A stretch of DNA of 64,000 bases from Rhodobacteraceae bacterium D3-12. GTDB lineage: Bacteria > Pseudomonadota > Alphaproteobacteria > Rhodobacterales > Rhodobacteraceae. Within the stretch, counting starts at the first letter, position 1, and each line of letters begins with the position of its first letter. The stretch covers positions 124,001 to 188,000 of the forward strand of contig CP104793.1 of NCBI GenBank assembly GCA_025916135.1. Direction: 5' to 3'. The translations under genes were made by a program, and so were the position numbers. The notes under the pieces were generated by a model, which was not told where the DNA came from, searched no databases, and saw only the letters and a list, made by a program, of their open reading frames with translations. Shown one piece after another: positions 8,931 to 16,862 of this stretch.

Positions 8931-10214
8931 ATGAAATTGAAACTGGCAACTTTGGCGCTGGGCGCTGTTATGGCCGCAGGGCCGGTGATGGCGGACCTTG
9001 TGTTCCCGTCGCTCAGCTATCGCACCGGCCCTTATGCGGCGGGCGGGATTCCGTTTGCTGATGGCTATGCGGATTACTTTACGCTGCTGAACGAGCGTGA
9101 CGGCGGTATCGGCGGTGTCATGGCCCGCGTGATCGAATGTGAAACCGGCTATAACACCGAAAAGGGTGTTGAATGCTATGAGGCGACCAAGGGCGAAGGC
9201 TCGCTCGTGTATCAACCGCTTTCGACCGGCATCACCTATCAGCTGATCCCGAAAAGCACGGCGGATGGCATTCCGATGCACACCATGGGTTATGGGCGGA
9301 CATCGGCGGCGAACGGCAAAGTGTTCACGCACACGTTCAACTATCCCGGCAACTATTGGAACGGCGCATCGGGTGCGATCAACCACCTGCTGGACATCAA
9401 CGGTGGCGATATCAAGGGCAAGACCGTTGCTCTGGTTTATCACAACTCTGCCTATGGCAAGGAGCCGATCCGCACGCTGGAAGAGCTGAAGGCCAAGCAC
9501 GGCTATGAGCTGACCCTTTTGCCGGTAGACCACCCCGGTCAGGAACAGAAGTCGCAGTGGCTTCAGATCCGTCGTGAGCGTCCTGATTACGTTATCATGT
9601 ATGGCTGGGGCGTTATGAACCAAGTTGCCATTCAGGAAGCCGCAAACATCCGCTTTCCGATGGAAAACTTCATCGGTATCTGGTGGTCCGGTGCCGAGCA
9701 TGACGTGATGCCTGCCGGTGAAAAGGCCCATGGCTACAAGGCTGTGACCTTCCACAACGTCGGCCGTGACTTCCCTGTTTTTGACGACATTCAGAAGTAT
9801 GTCGTTGAAACGGGCAAAGCCGCCGGTGCTGGCGATCAGATCGGCACCGCCGTGTATAACCGTGGTCTTTACGCCGCGATGTTGGCCGCAGAAGCCGCCA
9901 AGACCGCACAGGAAATCCACGGCACCAAGGACATCACCCCGGCGATGATGCGCGACGGCATGGAGGCTTTGAAGATCGACGAAGCCAAGATGACCGCTCT
10001 GGGCATGCCCAACTTTGGTCCGGCGTTCGAGGTGTCGTGCGAGAACCACGGTGGCCCCGGTCTTGTCGGTGTGACCCAGTGGGATGCGACGAAAAAGACA
10101 TGGACGCTTATCTCGGACTTTAAGCCGACCGATGCAGACGTGATCGACCCGCTTATTGCACAGGACTCGGGCGCGTATGCCACCGAGAACAAGCTGGAAG
10201 AAGCCTGTAAGTAA
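8931..10214 (+). CDS. Periplasmic substrate-binding protein of the liv-type ABC importer
   Basis: 427 residues, longer than classical LivK (~370). A Sec signal peptide is clear: MKLKLATLALGAVMAAGPVMA with cleavage before DLVFPSL. The mature part is a Peripla_BP_6-type fold (YRTGPYAAGGIPFADGYADYF, then VALVYHNSAYGKEPI, then VIMYGWGVMNQVAIQEA). ATG 8931 is chosen because GGGAGGAT lies 7 bases upstream and the signal peptide starts there; the frame also runs open far upstream inside livM. It captures the imported ligand in the periplasm. The ligand is not evident; the two adjacent CoA ligase-like proteins suggest a carboxylic acid rather than an amino acid. Confidence 0.93.
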   Translation: MKLKLATLALGAVMAAGPVMADLVFPSLSYRTGPYAAGGIPFADGYADYFTLLNERDGGIGGVMARVIECETGYNTEKGVECYEATKGEGSLVYQPLSTGITYQLIPKSTADGIPMHTMGYGRTSAANGKVFTHTFNYPGNYWNGASGAINHLLDINGGDIKGKTVALVYHNSAYGKEPIRTLEELKAKHGYELTLLPVDHPGQEQKSQWLQIRRERPDYVIMYGWGVMNQVAIQEAANIRFPMENFIGIWWSGAEHDVMPAGEKAHGYKAVTFHNVGRDFPVFDDIQKYVVETGKAAGAGDQIGTAVYNRGLYAAMLAAEAAKTAQEIHGTKDITPAMMRDGMEALKIDEAKMTALGMPNFGPAFEVSCENHGGPGLVGVTQWDATKKTWTLISDFKPTDADVIDPLIAQDSGAYATENKLEEACK

Positions 10215-10230
10215 GCCTTTTTGAGACCAC

Positions 10231-10259
10231 TCCCCGGCCTCTGTTTCGGTGGCCGGGGA
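10231..10259 (+). other. Hairpin between the binding-protein gene and livF
   Basis: TCCCCGGCC (10231-10239) pairs with GGCCGGGGA (10251-10259), 9 perfect pairs with an 11-base loop, starting 16 bases after the binding-protein stop. There is no following T-run before livF. Such stems after binding-protein genes commonly stabilise that cistron and dampen read-through, giving excess binding protein over the ATPase. Confidence 0.6.
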
Positions 10260-10290
10260 CCACACGAATTTCAAACGAAAGAGCCCGCCC

Positions 10291-11118
10291 ATGCTGGACG
10301 CCGGTGAAACCAAGCAAGAGACGCTTCTTGAGGTCAACAATATCGAGGTGATCTACAATCACGTCATCCTTGTGTTGAAGGGTGTCAGCCTGAACGTGCC
10401 CAAGGGCGGGATTACCGCGCTGCTTGGTGGCAACGGGGCGGGAAAGACGACCACGCTCAAGGCGGTATCGAACCTGCTGCATTCGGAACGCGGCGAGGTG
10501 ACGAAAGGGCAGATCAGCTATCGCGGGGAGCGTGTGCAGGATCTGGACCCGGCCGAGCTTGTTAAACGTGGCGTGATCCAGGTGATGGAGGGACGCCATT
10601 GTTTTGAACACCTGACGGTGGAGGAGAACCTGCTGACCGGAGCTTATACGCGCCGCGGGGGCGGGGCGGAAATCGCTGCTGATCTGGAGAAGGTTTATGC
10701 CTATTTTCCGCGGCTTAAGGAGCGGCGGAAGAGTCAGGCGGGCTATACCTCGGGTGGGGAGCAGCAGATGGTTGCCATCGGGCGCGCGTTGATGAGCCGT
10801 CCGGAGATGATCTTGCTTGATGAGCCATCAATGGGCCTTGCGCCGCAGTTGGTGGAAGAGATTTTCACCATCGTGAAGGACCTGAACGAGAAGGAAGGCA
10901 ACACCTTCCTTTTGGCGGAGCAGAACACCAATGTCGCGCTGCGCTTTGCGCATTACGGTTACATCCTTGAGAACGGGCGCGTGGTGATGGATGGCCCGGC
11001 CAAGGAGCTGCGCGAAAACCCGGATGTGAAGGAATTCTATCTCGGCATGGCCGACGAAGGCAGGAAGAGTTTCCGCGATGTGCGGTCTTATCGCCGCCGG
11101 AAACGCTGGCTCAGCTGA
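10291..11118 (+). CDS. livF: ABC transporter ATP-binding protein LivF
   Basis: 275 residues from ATG 10291, with GAAAGAG 7 bases upstream; an in-frame GTG at 10249 lies in the hairpin and is less likely. Walker A is GGNGAGKTT, the signature TSGGEQQMVAIGRAL, Walker B ILLDEPSMGLAP, and the switch His region reads LAEQNTNVALRFAHYG. It is the second ATPase of the importer. The C-terminus ends in a basic tail, SYRRRKRWLS, beyond the usual YLG end of LivF. Confidence 0.93.
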   Translation: MLDAGETKQETLLEVNNIEVIYNHVILVLKGVSLNVPKGGITALLGGNGAGKTTTLKAVSNLLHSERGEVTKGQISYRGERVQDLDPAELVKRGVIQVMEGRHCFEHLTVEENLLTGAYTRRGGGAEIAADLEKVYAYFPRLKERRKSQAGYTSGGEQQMVAIGRALMSRPEMILLDEPSMGLAPQLVEEIFTIVKDLNEKEGNTFLLAEQNTNVALRFAHYGYILENGRVVMDGPAKELRENPDVKEFYLGMADEGRKSFRDVRSYRRRKRWLS

Positions 11119-11250
11119 TCGCGGCATTGGCGCCGTCGAAGTGAGATTTTGAACAACCGTCCCAGCCCGGTCCGGGGTTTGGGTTGATAAAAAATGTCGA
11201 TGGCAGGAGCGGGAGAAAGCGCCCGGCTGCCACAAGAAGGAGTTCCAGAG

Positions 11251-12423
11251 ATGAGCCAGAATTTTGACAATCTGGAAACACGTTCGGCAGATGAGCGTGC
11301 CTCAGCGCAGCTTACGTTGCTGAACGCGCAGCTTGCGTTGCATGGGCATGAACCGCTCACCGTGTTGTCAGAGCTTTCTAGTCTGCCTGTGTTAAGAAAG
11401 TCTGACCTGAGTGCGCGGCAGAAGGCGCAAGCCCCGTTTGGCGGCCTGCCGGTGAGCAATGTGGCGCATTATTTCCAGAGCCCCGGCCCGATCTATGAGC
11501 CGGGCGGGATCAGCCACGATTGGTGGCGGTCCGGGCGGGCGATGTATGCCGCCGGGTTCCGCAAGGACGACATTGTTCAGAACTGCTTTTCCTATCACCT
11601 CACCCCTGCGGGGATGATGTTTGAGACCGGCGCGCGGGCCATCGGCTGTGCTGTTTTGCCCGCCGGAACCGGGCAGACCGAGCTTCAGGCGCAGGCGGCG
11701 CATGATATTGGGGTGACGGGCTATACCGGCACGCCGGATTACCTCAAGATCATTCTGGACAAGGCGGATGAGATGGGGCTGTCGCTTGGGATCACCAAGG
11801 CGGCGGTCGGTGGGGGCGCGCTTTTCCCGTCGCTGCGCGAGGAATATGCCAGTCGCGGAATCGCTTGTTTGCAAAGCTATGGCACGGCTGACCTCGGCTC
11901 GATCGCGTATGAAACGCCGGCCATGGAAGGCATGATCGTGGATGAGGGTGTGATCGTCGAAATCGTCACCCCCGGCACTGGTGATCCGGTCGCCGAAGGC
12001 GAGGTTGGCGAGGTCGTGGTCACGACGCTTAACCCCGACTATCCGCTGCTTAGGTTTGCCACCGGCGATCTGAGCGCTGTGCTGCCCGGTGAGAGCCCCT
12101 GTGGGCGCACCAACATGCGCATCAAGGGCTGGATGGGGCGTGCCGACCAGACGACCAAGATCAAGGGGATGTTCGTGCGCCCCGAGCAGGTTGCAGCACT
12201 TGTCGCGCGCCATTCCGAGATCGCCAAGGCGCGGGTGATCGCCGGGCGCGACGGCGAGATGGACACGATGACGGTGCGGATCGAAGCCGATGGCGGCGAA
12301 GAGGCCGCGTTTGCGAAATCGGTGGCCGAGGTCTTGAAGCTCAAGGCGCAGATCGAGGTGGTGGCCACCGGGAGCCTGCCGAATGACGGCTTGGTGATCG
12401 AGGATACCCGCAGCTACGACTGA
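11251..12423 (+). CDS. PaaK-like (phenylacetate-CoA ligase family) protein with altered P-loop
   Basis: 390 residues from ATG 11251, with AAGAAGGAG upstream. The fold matches the phenylacetate-CoA ligase group: GYTGTPDYLKII, QSYGTADLGSIAYE, YPLLRFATGDLSAVL and the C-terminal hinge MGRADQTTKIKGMFVRPEQV. Where PaaK has the glycine-rich SSGTTG nucleotide loop, this protein reads FQSPGPIYEPGG, so canonical ATP binding is in doubt. It is also shorter than PaaK (~430). Last gene of the transport operon, followed by a terminator. It may be a ligase with an unusual loop, or a partner of the ligase at 3679. Confidence 0.82.
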   Translation: MSQNFDNLETRSADERASAQLTLLNAQLALHGHEPLTVLSELSSLPVLRKSDLSARQKAQAPFGGLPVSNVAHYFQSPGPIYEPGGISHDWWRSGRAMYAAGFRKDDIVQNCFSYHLTPAGMMFETGARAIGCAVLPAGTGQTELQAQAAHDIGVTGYTGTPDYLKIILDKADEMGLSLGITKAAVGGGALFPSLREEYASRGIACLQSYGTADLGSIAYETPAMEGMIVDEGVIVEIVTPGTGDPVAEGEVGEVVVTTLNPDYPLLRFATGDLSAVLPGESPCGRTNMRIKGWMGRADQTTKIKGMFVRPEQVAALVARHSEIAKARVIAGRDGEMDTMTVRIEADGGEEAAFAKSVAEVLKLKAQIEVVATGSLPNDGLVIEDTRSYD

Positions 12424-12461
12424 GCCGGTATCGGCCAAACAAAACAGCCAGTAACATGCAG

Positions 12462-12494
12462 AAAAGCCGCCCCGGATGGGAGCGGCTTTTCTTA
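12462..12494. terminator. Rho-independent terminator, bidirectional
   Basis: AAAAGCCGC (12462-12470) pairs with GCGGCTTTT (12482-12490) around an 11-base loop. T-runs exist on both strands, so it can end the liv/ligase operon on plus and rpmJ on minus. Confidence 0.85.
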
Positions 12495-12543
12495 TATGTC
12501 TCAACCGTTTGGCGCGAGATGCGCCAAAGGGTTCAGCGAATGT

Positions 12544-12669
12544 TCAACCCTGACGGGCTTTGAAACGACGCTGGGTTTTGTTGATCACATAGACGCGGCC
12601 TTTGCGGCGCACGACACGGCAATCGCGGTGCCGGTTCTTGAGCGAACGGAGCGAGTTCTTGACCTTCAT
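12544..12669 (-). CDS. rpmJ: 50S ribosomal protein L36
   Basis: A 41-residue basic protein, [14 protein letters not shown] at the N-terminus and [11 protein letters not shown] at the C-terminus. It matches the short L36 found in proteobacteria that keep only one Cys ([14 protein letters not shown]), i.e. the zinc-free type. GGAGAGACC precedes the ATG. The gene stands alone and converges on the liv operon, sharing its terminator. A component of the large ribosomal subunit. Confidence 0.95.
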   Translation of the reverse strand: MKVKNSLRSLKNRHRDCRVVRRKGRVYVINKTQRRFKARQG

Positions 12670-12753
12670 CGGTCTCTCCTCATTTTCGCGGCGCGGGCCT
12701 TGCGCCTTGGGTTACGCGGGTGCCTCACAACCAAGGTGAGACGGTGAAAATCA

Positions 12754-12828
12754 TGGTGGGCGATACTGGGATTGAACCAGTGACCCCTTCGATGTCAACG
12801 AAGTGCTCTACCGCTGAGCTAATCGCCC
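12754..12828 (-). tRNA. tRNA-Val (GAC)
   Basis: Reading the minus strand gives a full cloverleaf: acceptor GGGCGAT/ATCGCCC, D-arm GCTC/GAGC, anticodon stem CTTCG/CGAAG with loop TTGACAT (anticodon GAC), T-arm ACTGG/CCAGT with loop TTCAATC, and an encoded CCA end at 12756-12754. Length is 75 bases including CCA. No intron or mismatch in the stems. Confidence 0.96.
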
Positions 12829-12997
12829 TATGACTTGCCAGCTGGCTTCTTTTGCCCCGGAATATTCGGTTTCCCAAAAAATCGGGGCGCGGGAAATCCG
12901 CGCCGGTCTGGAGCGGTCTATAAAAGGTAACGGCAAAGGGATCAAGGGCTTTTGGCGGTGATTGAAACCGGGTTAGACTATGTGACAAGGAGGCACG

Positions 12998-13861
12998 ATG
13001 CCAAAGCTTGCTTATGATCTGATTCATCCCAAGGAACGCACCACCTCGGTGGTGTTTGCTTCGCCGCATTCGGGGCGGGATTATCCGGCGAACTTTGTGC
13101 AGCGCACGCAGCTTGATGCGCTGAGTATTCGCAGCTCGGAAGACGCGTTTGTTGATCAACTATTTGATTGTGCTCCACAATTTGGCGCTCCGTTCTTGCG
13201 GGCGGGGGCGCCGAGGGCGTTTGTTGACCTCAACCGCGGGGCTGAGGAGCTGGATCCGGCGTTGATCGAGGGGGTCGCGCGGCAGGGGCATAACCCGCGT
13301 ATTTCATCAGGGCTTGGGGTGGTTCCGAGAGTCGTTTCCGGTGGGCGGGAAATTTATCGCGGGAAAATGTCTCTGGAGGAGGCGAAACGGCGGATTGATC
13401 TCTATTGGAGACCATACCACGACATATTGCGCCGACAGCTTAACGAGGCGCACGCAAGGTTTGGCGAGGCGATTCTTGTTGATTGCCATTCGATGCCGCA
13501 TGAGGCGATGGACACGGTGGCGCGGGGCGTGGCGCGCCGGCCCGAGGTTGTGATCGGTGACCGGTTCGGGGCCAGCGCGGACAGCGAGATTGTCGAACGT
13601 ATTGAGGCGAGTTTCGCCGCGGCGGGTTTGAGCGTGGTGCGCAATGCGCCGTTTGCGGGGGCCTATGTGGTGCAAAGCTATGGCCGCCCGGCGCGGCGCC
13701 AGCACGCGGTGCAGATCGAAATCGACCGGGCGCTTTATCTGGATGAGGCGCGGGTGGAACCCAGCGAAAGCTTTAACGCATTCAGGCGGTTGATGCGGCA
13801 GGTCACGGCAGAGATCGCAGAGATTGGCGCCGTGGGGCAGGAGCGTTTGGCAGCCGAGTGA
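12998..13861 (+). CDS. N-formylglutamate amidohydrolase
   Basis: 287 residues. Motifs of the family are FASPHSGRDYP at the N-terminus, AFVDLNRGAEELDP, and ILVDCHSMPHEA, supplying likely metal ligands. It hydrolyses N-formyl-L-glutamate to formate and glutamate, the last step of one histidine degradation route, though no other hut genes are nearby. AAGGAGGCACG lies before the ATG. It is monocistronic here. A related hydrolase of other N-formyl compounds cannot be excluded. Confidence 0.88.
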   Translation: MPKLAYDLIHPKERTTSVVFASPHSGRDYPANFVQRTQLDALSIRSSEDAFVDQLFDCAPQFGAPFLRAGAPRAFVDLNRGAEELDPALIEGVARQGHNPRISSGLGVVPRVVSGGREIYRGKMSLEEAKRRIDLYWRPYHDILRRQLNEAHARFGEAILVDCHSMPHEAMDTVARGVARRPEVVIGDRFGASADSEIVERIEASFAAAGLSVVRNAPFAGAYVVQSYGRPARRQHAVQIEIDRALYLDEARVEPSESFNAFRRLMRQVTAEIAEIGAVGQERLAAE

Positions 13862-14047
13862 GGCTGCTGGCTTTGCGGCTGGGGCGTGCCTCTGGTTTTG
13901 TTTTTGCCGCAGGAAACACGCGGCTCGGGGAGCCCACCCACCCACCCGAGTGCGCTGGCGGCGCCGAGGCGCTGCCGACGCACCCCCCGCTCTCCGCGTG
14001 TTGGGGCGTTTGATTGGCCGCGTTGTGGTGGGGGCGAGCGGTGTATT

Positions 14048-14069
14048 TGAGTATTTTTGGCAAGATGAA
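14048..14069 (+). repeat. Short intergenic repeat, copy 1
   Basis: GAGTATTTTTGG followed by CAAGATGAAA. It is identical over 21 bases to the copy at 25638 and related to those at 27979, 32414 and 59172. A GC-rich self-complementary stretch precedes it, as in most copies. Confidence 0.75.
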
Positions 14070-14133
14070 AGCGATTGGTCGGCGCGGTGGGCTCGGTTGG
14101 GTTCCATCGGGGTTAACGGGGCGTTGTTAACCA

Positions 14134-14253
14134 TTAACGGCGCGGCAGTGCAGCGATTCGGTGGGGGTGATGTTCGGCTGACATTCGGCTGACATCCGTA
14201 CACCGCCGCGGCGCGGCAATTATTAGGGGAAAATTGATTAATTGGGCGTTCGG
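14134..14253 (+). repeat. ~120-base intergenic repeat, copy 1
   Basis: Three blocks shared with 59953-60072: TTAACGGCG (14134), then GGGGGTGA at 14163 running into tandem 11-base units TTCGGCTGACA, then GGGCGTTCGG (14244). Offsets from the first block are 29 and 110 bases here, against 28 and 110 in the other copy. The sequence between blocks is not conserved. Confidence 0.7.
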
Positions 14254-14405
14254 TGGGGGGCGCTTTGTTTTGGAATGGGGAAATGAAAAGGCGTGACTCG
14301 CGTCCTGAGTGTGGGCAAACTGTTTGGTATTGGAATTAGAGATAAGAGGTGAACGTCCGCAACAAGCTATCCTGTGGGATAGTTTAGCGCGGCGTTTTTG
14401 TTGCA

Positions 14406-15368
14406 GTGCCTGAGCGTAATAGAAACTATAGAGCTACGCTTTTCGAAGCATTCGCCATCGGCGCGATGATTTGTGGCGTTGCCGTGTTGACCTACGCAAT
14501 AGGGCGATCGGTTGGTGTGGATGTTGGCCGCAATGAGGTGAACGCCCGCCAGCATTACGAGGAGACTAAGAGCGGCGCGTTGGCCGCTTGTGTCGGGCTT
14601 AAGGCGACCGATTTGCGAGAGTGCGTGATTGAAGCCGTAGAGTCCGCACAGAACCAGGCCGAGTCCCGCCAAGACCTACACGCTCAACAGGATATGTCTC
14701 GATGGGCCTTCTGGATGATGATTATTTCTGGCCTTACGCTTTTCGTAACCGGGTTGGGGATTGTCTGGATTCGGGACACGCTCATTGAAACGCGGAGAGC
14801 AGTCCGCGCTGCGGATGACGCTGTTACCGTGACCCGTGAGGTTGGCGAAACGCAAACCCGTGCTTACGTTCACGTTGAGGGTGCGGAGGTTAGATGGCTG
14901 AACGCCCTCGGCCAGTTCGAAGGCACATCGCGTCAAGATGTGATGAGCATCATTACAACCACCCGAAATACCGGAAACACCCCGGCGCGGTGGTATGAAA
15001 TTGAGGGGATCGTGCAAGTAATGGAGAGGACGCAGGATCGCCCCAAGCCCCTCAAAACAGAAGCTATTTCTGTGTTGCGTTGGGGCGAGATAGCGCCTCA
15101 TGGGGAATCGCGAAGCCATGTTGTTGGGGAAGGAATTATTGATCTTTTTCATCAAGTCGGGGGCAATCCTAACAGGATGCTGAGGATCAAGGGGTTGGTC
15201 CGATACGAGACCGAATTTTCTGAGATCAGAGAAAGCCCGTTTGCATTTTTTGTTGACGCTGAAAAAATCAATTCGATGTGGTTGATGGCAGACCTCGGCG
15301 ACCGTGGGGAGCTTGTTAAAATGGTCACTAAAATGCTTCGCCCCACCATCCAGAGCCGCGACGAATAG
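14406..15368 (+). CDS. Hypothetical two-helix membrane protein
   Basis: 320 residues starting at GTG 14406. Helix 1 is near residues 10-35 (AFAIGAMICGVAVLTYAIGR), a ~60-residue polar stretch with two Cys follows, then helix 2 near 97-122 (AFWMMIISGLTLFVTGLGIV). The remaining ~200 residues are soluble and look beta-rich (RAYVHVEGAEVRW and onward). The layout resembles small phage- or island-borne membrane proteins, but I recognise no named family. Base composition is lower in GC than neighbours and it follows a repeat element, suggesting acquired DNA. Confidence 0.75.
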   Translation: MPERNRNYRATLFEAFAIGAMICGVAVLTYAIGRSVGVDVGRNEVNARQHYEETKSGALAACVGLKATDLRECVIEAVESAQNQAESRQDLHAQQDMSRWAFWMMIISGLTLFVTGLGIVWIRDTLIETRRAVRAADDAVTVTREVGETQTRAYVHVEGAEVRWLNALGQFEGTSRQDVMSIITTTRNTGNTPARWYEIEGIVQVMERTQDRPKPLKTEAISVLRWGEIAPHGESRSHVVGEGIIDLFHQVGGNPNRMLRIKGLVRYETEFSEIRESPFAFFVDAEKINSMWLMADLGDRGELVKMVTKMLRPTIQSRDE

Positions 15369-15474
15369 CAATACCTTAACCATCGCCGGTACTTTAGTGC
15401 GCTTGATACATAGGGCCGGGAGAGTGAGTAAAGGGGCGTGCGATGGGGGAAGGGTGGCGCCATCGGGCCGGATA

Positions 15475-16731
15475 TTACCGCCGCAATGCCCGCCCTTTTT
15501 TGATGGCGTCGGCGCCGAAGCGGGCGCGGATGGTGTCTGTGGCGCGCTCGGCGTTGGAGCGGCGGGCGGCGTCGGGGTCGAGGAGGTCGCCGGAGCGGTC
15601 GGCCTGATCTGCGGGGATGAGGTGGGAGATGCCGACGCCGATCAGCCGGTAGGGCCCTTGGTTGCCCGCCGCGTCGAGCAGGGCGCGGGCGGTGCGGTAG
15701 ATCGTGTCGGCCATTTGGGTGGCGTCGCGCAGGGAGGTGCGCCGGCTGAGCGTGCTGTGATCACCGCGTTTGAGTTTGAGGGTGACGGTGCGCCCGGCGA
15801 GATCGCGGGCTTTGGCCCGGTCGGAGACGTTTTCGGCCAGCCGCCAGATGTGGGCGTCGAGAAGCTCGGTTTCGGAGGTGTCCTCGTAAAACGTGGTTTC
15901 GTTGGAGATGGATTTGACCGGCGCATGGGCCGAGACGCGGCGGCGGTCCTGACCACGGGCGAGGTGCCAGAGGCGCTCTCCCATGGCGCCGAAGCGGGCG
16001 TGGAGGTCTTGTTTTTCCCAACGCAGCAGGTCGGAGAAGCGGTGGATGCCGGCCTTGTCGAGTTGCGCTTGGGTGACCGCGCCGACGCCCCAGATCAGGC
16101 GCACGGGTTTGTCGTGCAGGAAGTCGGCGGTTTCGGCTGCGCCGATCACCGAGAAGCCGCGTGGTTTGTCGAGGTCAGAGGCGATCTTGGCGAGGAATTT
16201 ATTGTGCGACAGGCCGATGGACCCGGTGAGGCCGAGTTCGTCTTTCATCCGTTTGGTGAGGCGGGCCAGCATCACAGCGGGCGGCGCGCCATGCAGGCGG
16301 GCGGTGCCGGAGAGATCCATGAACGCCTCGTCCAGCGAGAGCGGTTCGATGTCGGGAGTGAGGTCGTCCATCATGGCGCGGATGGCGCGGGAGGCTTCGA
16401 CATAGGCCGACATGCGCGGTTTGATCACCACCGCGTCGGGGCAGAGTTTGAGCGCCTGAAACATCGGCATGGCCGAGCGCACGCCGCGGATGCGGGCGAT
16501 ATAGCAGGCGGTGGAGACCACGCCGCGATGGCCGCCGCCGATGATCACGGGTTTGGCCGCCAGTTCGGGGTTGTCGCGTTTTTCGACCGAGGCGTAGAAG
16601 GCGTCGCAATCCATATGCGCGATGGAGAGGTCGAAGAGTTCCGGGTGGGACACCACGCGCGGCGAGGCGCATTCCGGGCAGCGGCTGCCGGAGGAAAACG
16701 TAGCAAGACAGGAGCGGCACAGGGCGGGCAT
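15475..16731 (-). CDS. dinB: DNA polymerase IV (Y-family translesion polymerase)
   Basis: 418 residues from ATG 16731; a TTG at 16767 is possible but has no ribosome-binding site. A zinc ribbon of two Cys-x-x-Cys pairs (CRSC, CPEC) precedes the polymerase, as in rhodobacterial DinB. Catalytic motifs are HMDCDAFYASVE and SLDEAFMDL. The HhH region (FLHDKPVRLIWGVG) and little-finger domain (SNETTFYEDT, VTLKLKRGDHS) follow. It bypasses lesions with low fidelity. No LexA box was searched for systematically. Confidence 0.95.
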   Translation of the reverse strand: MPALCRSCLATFSSGSRCPECASPRVVSHPELFDLSIAHMDCDAFYASVEKRDNPELAAKPVIIGGGHRGVVSTACYIARIRGVRSAMPMFQALKLCPDAVVIKPRMSAYVEASRAIRAMMDDLTPDIEPLSLDEAFMDLSGTARLHGAPPAVMLARLTKRMKDELGLTGSIGLSHNKFLAKIASDLDKPRGFSVIGAAETADFLHDKPVRLIWGVGAVTQAQLDKAGIHRFSDLLRWEKQDLHARFGAMGERLWHLARGQDRRRVSAHAPVKSISNETTFYEDTSETELLDAHIWRLAENVSDRAKARDLAGRTVTLKLKRGDHSTLSRRTSLRDATQMADTIYRTARALLDAAGNQGPYRLIGVGISHLIPADQADRSGDLLDPDAARRSNAERATDTIRARFGADAIKKGRALRR

Positions 16732-16862
16732 GAGCGCGAAGATACGCGCCTTGGGGGCGCGGGGCAATCGGGTGATGATCGGGGGTGGTCGGCTGGTTTG
16801 CGCTTCCCTTTTCGGCCGGATGGGCCAATATAAGGCAAGCGATTGAATGAGAGGTATTTGGT

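Larger units (their letters stand above)
13862..14405. other. 544-base intergenic region with two repeat elements
   Basis: No convincing gene. From 13910 to 14000 it is very GC-rich with several self-complementary stretches, followed by one copy of the short GAGTATTTTTGG element (14048-14069) and one copy of the ~120-base element (14134-14253). The stretch TTAACCATTAAC at 14127-14138 resembles a CtrA recognition site. The last 150 bases are lower in GC and lead into an accessory gene. Confidence 0.6.

Noticed and set aside
8853-10340. 495-codon open frame on minus opposite the binding-protein gene
   Set aside because: The plus-strand protein has a signal peptide and family motifs; the minus frame is composition-driven.
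15304-16833. 509-codon open frame on plus opposite dinB
   Set aside because: Antisense shadow of DinB, Gly/Ala/Val-rich with no motif; dinB has all catalytic motifs.
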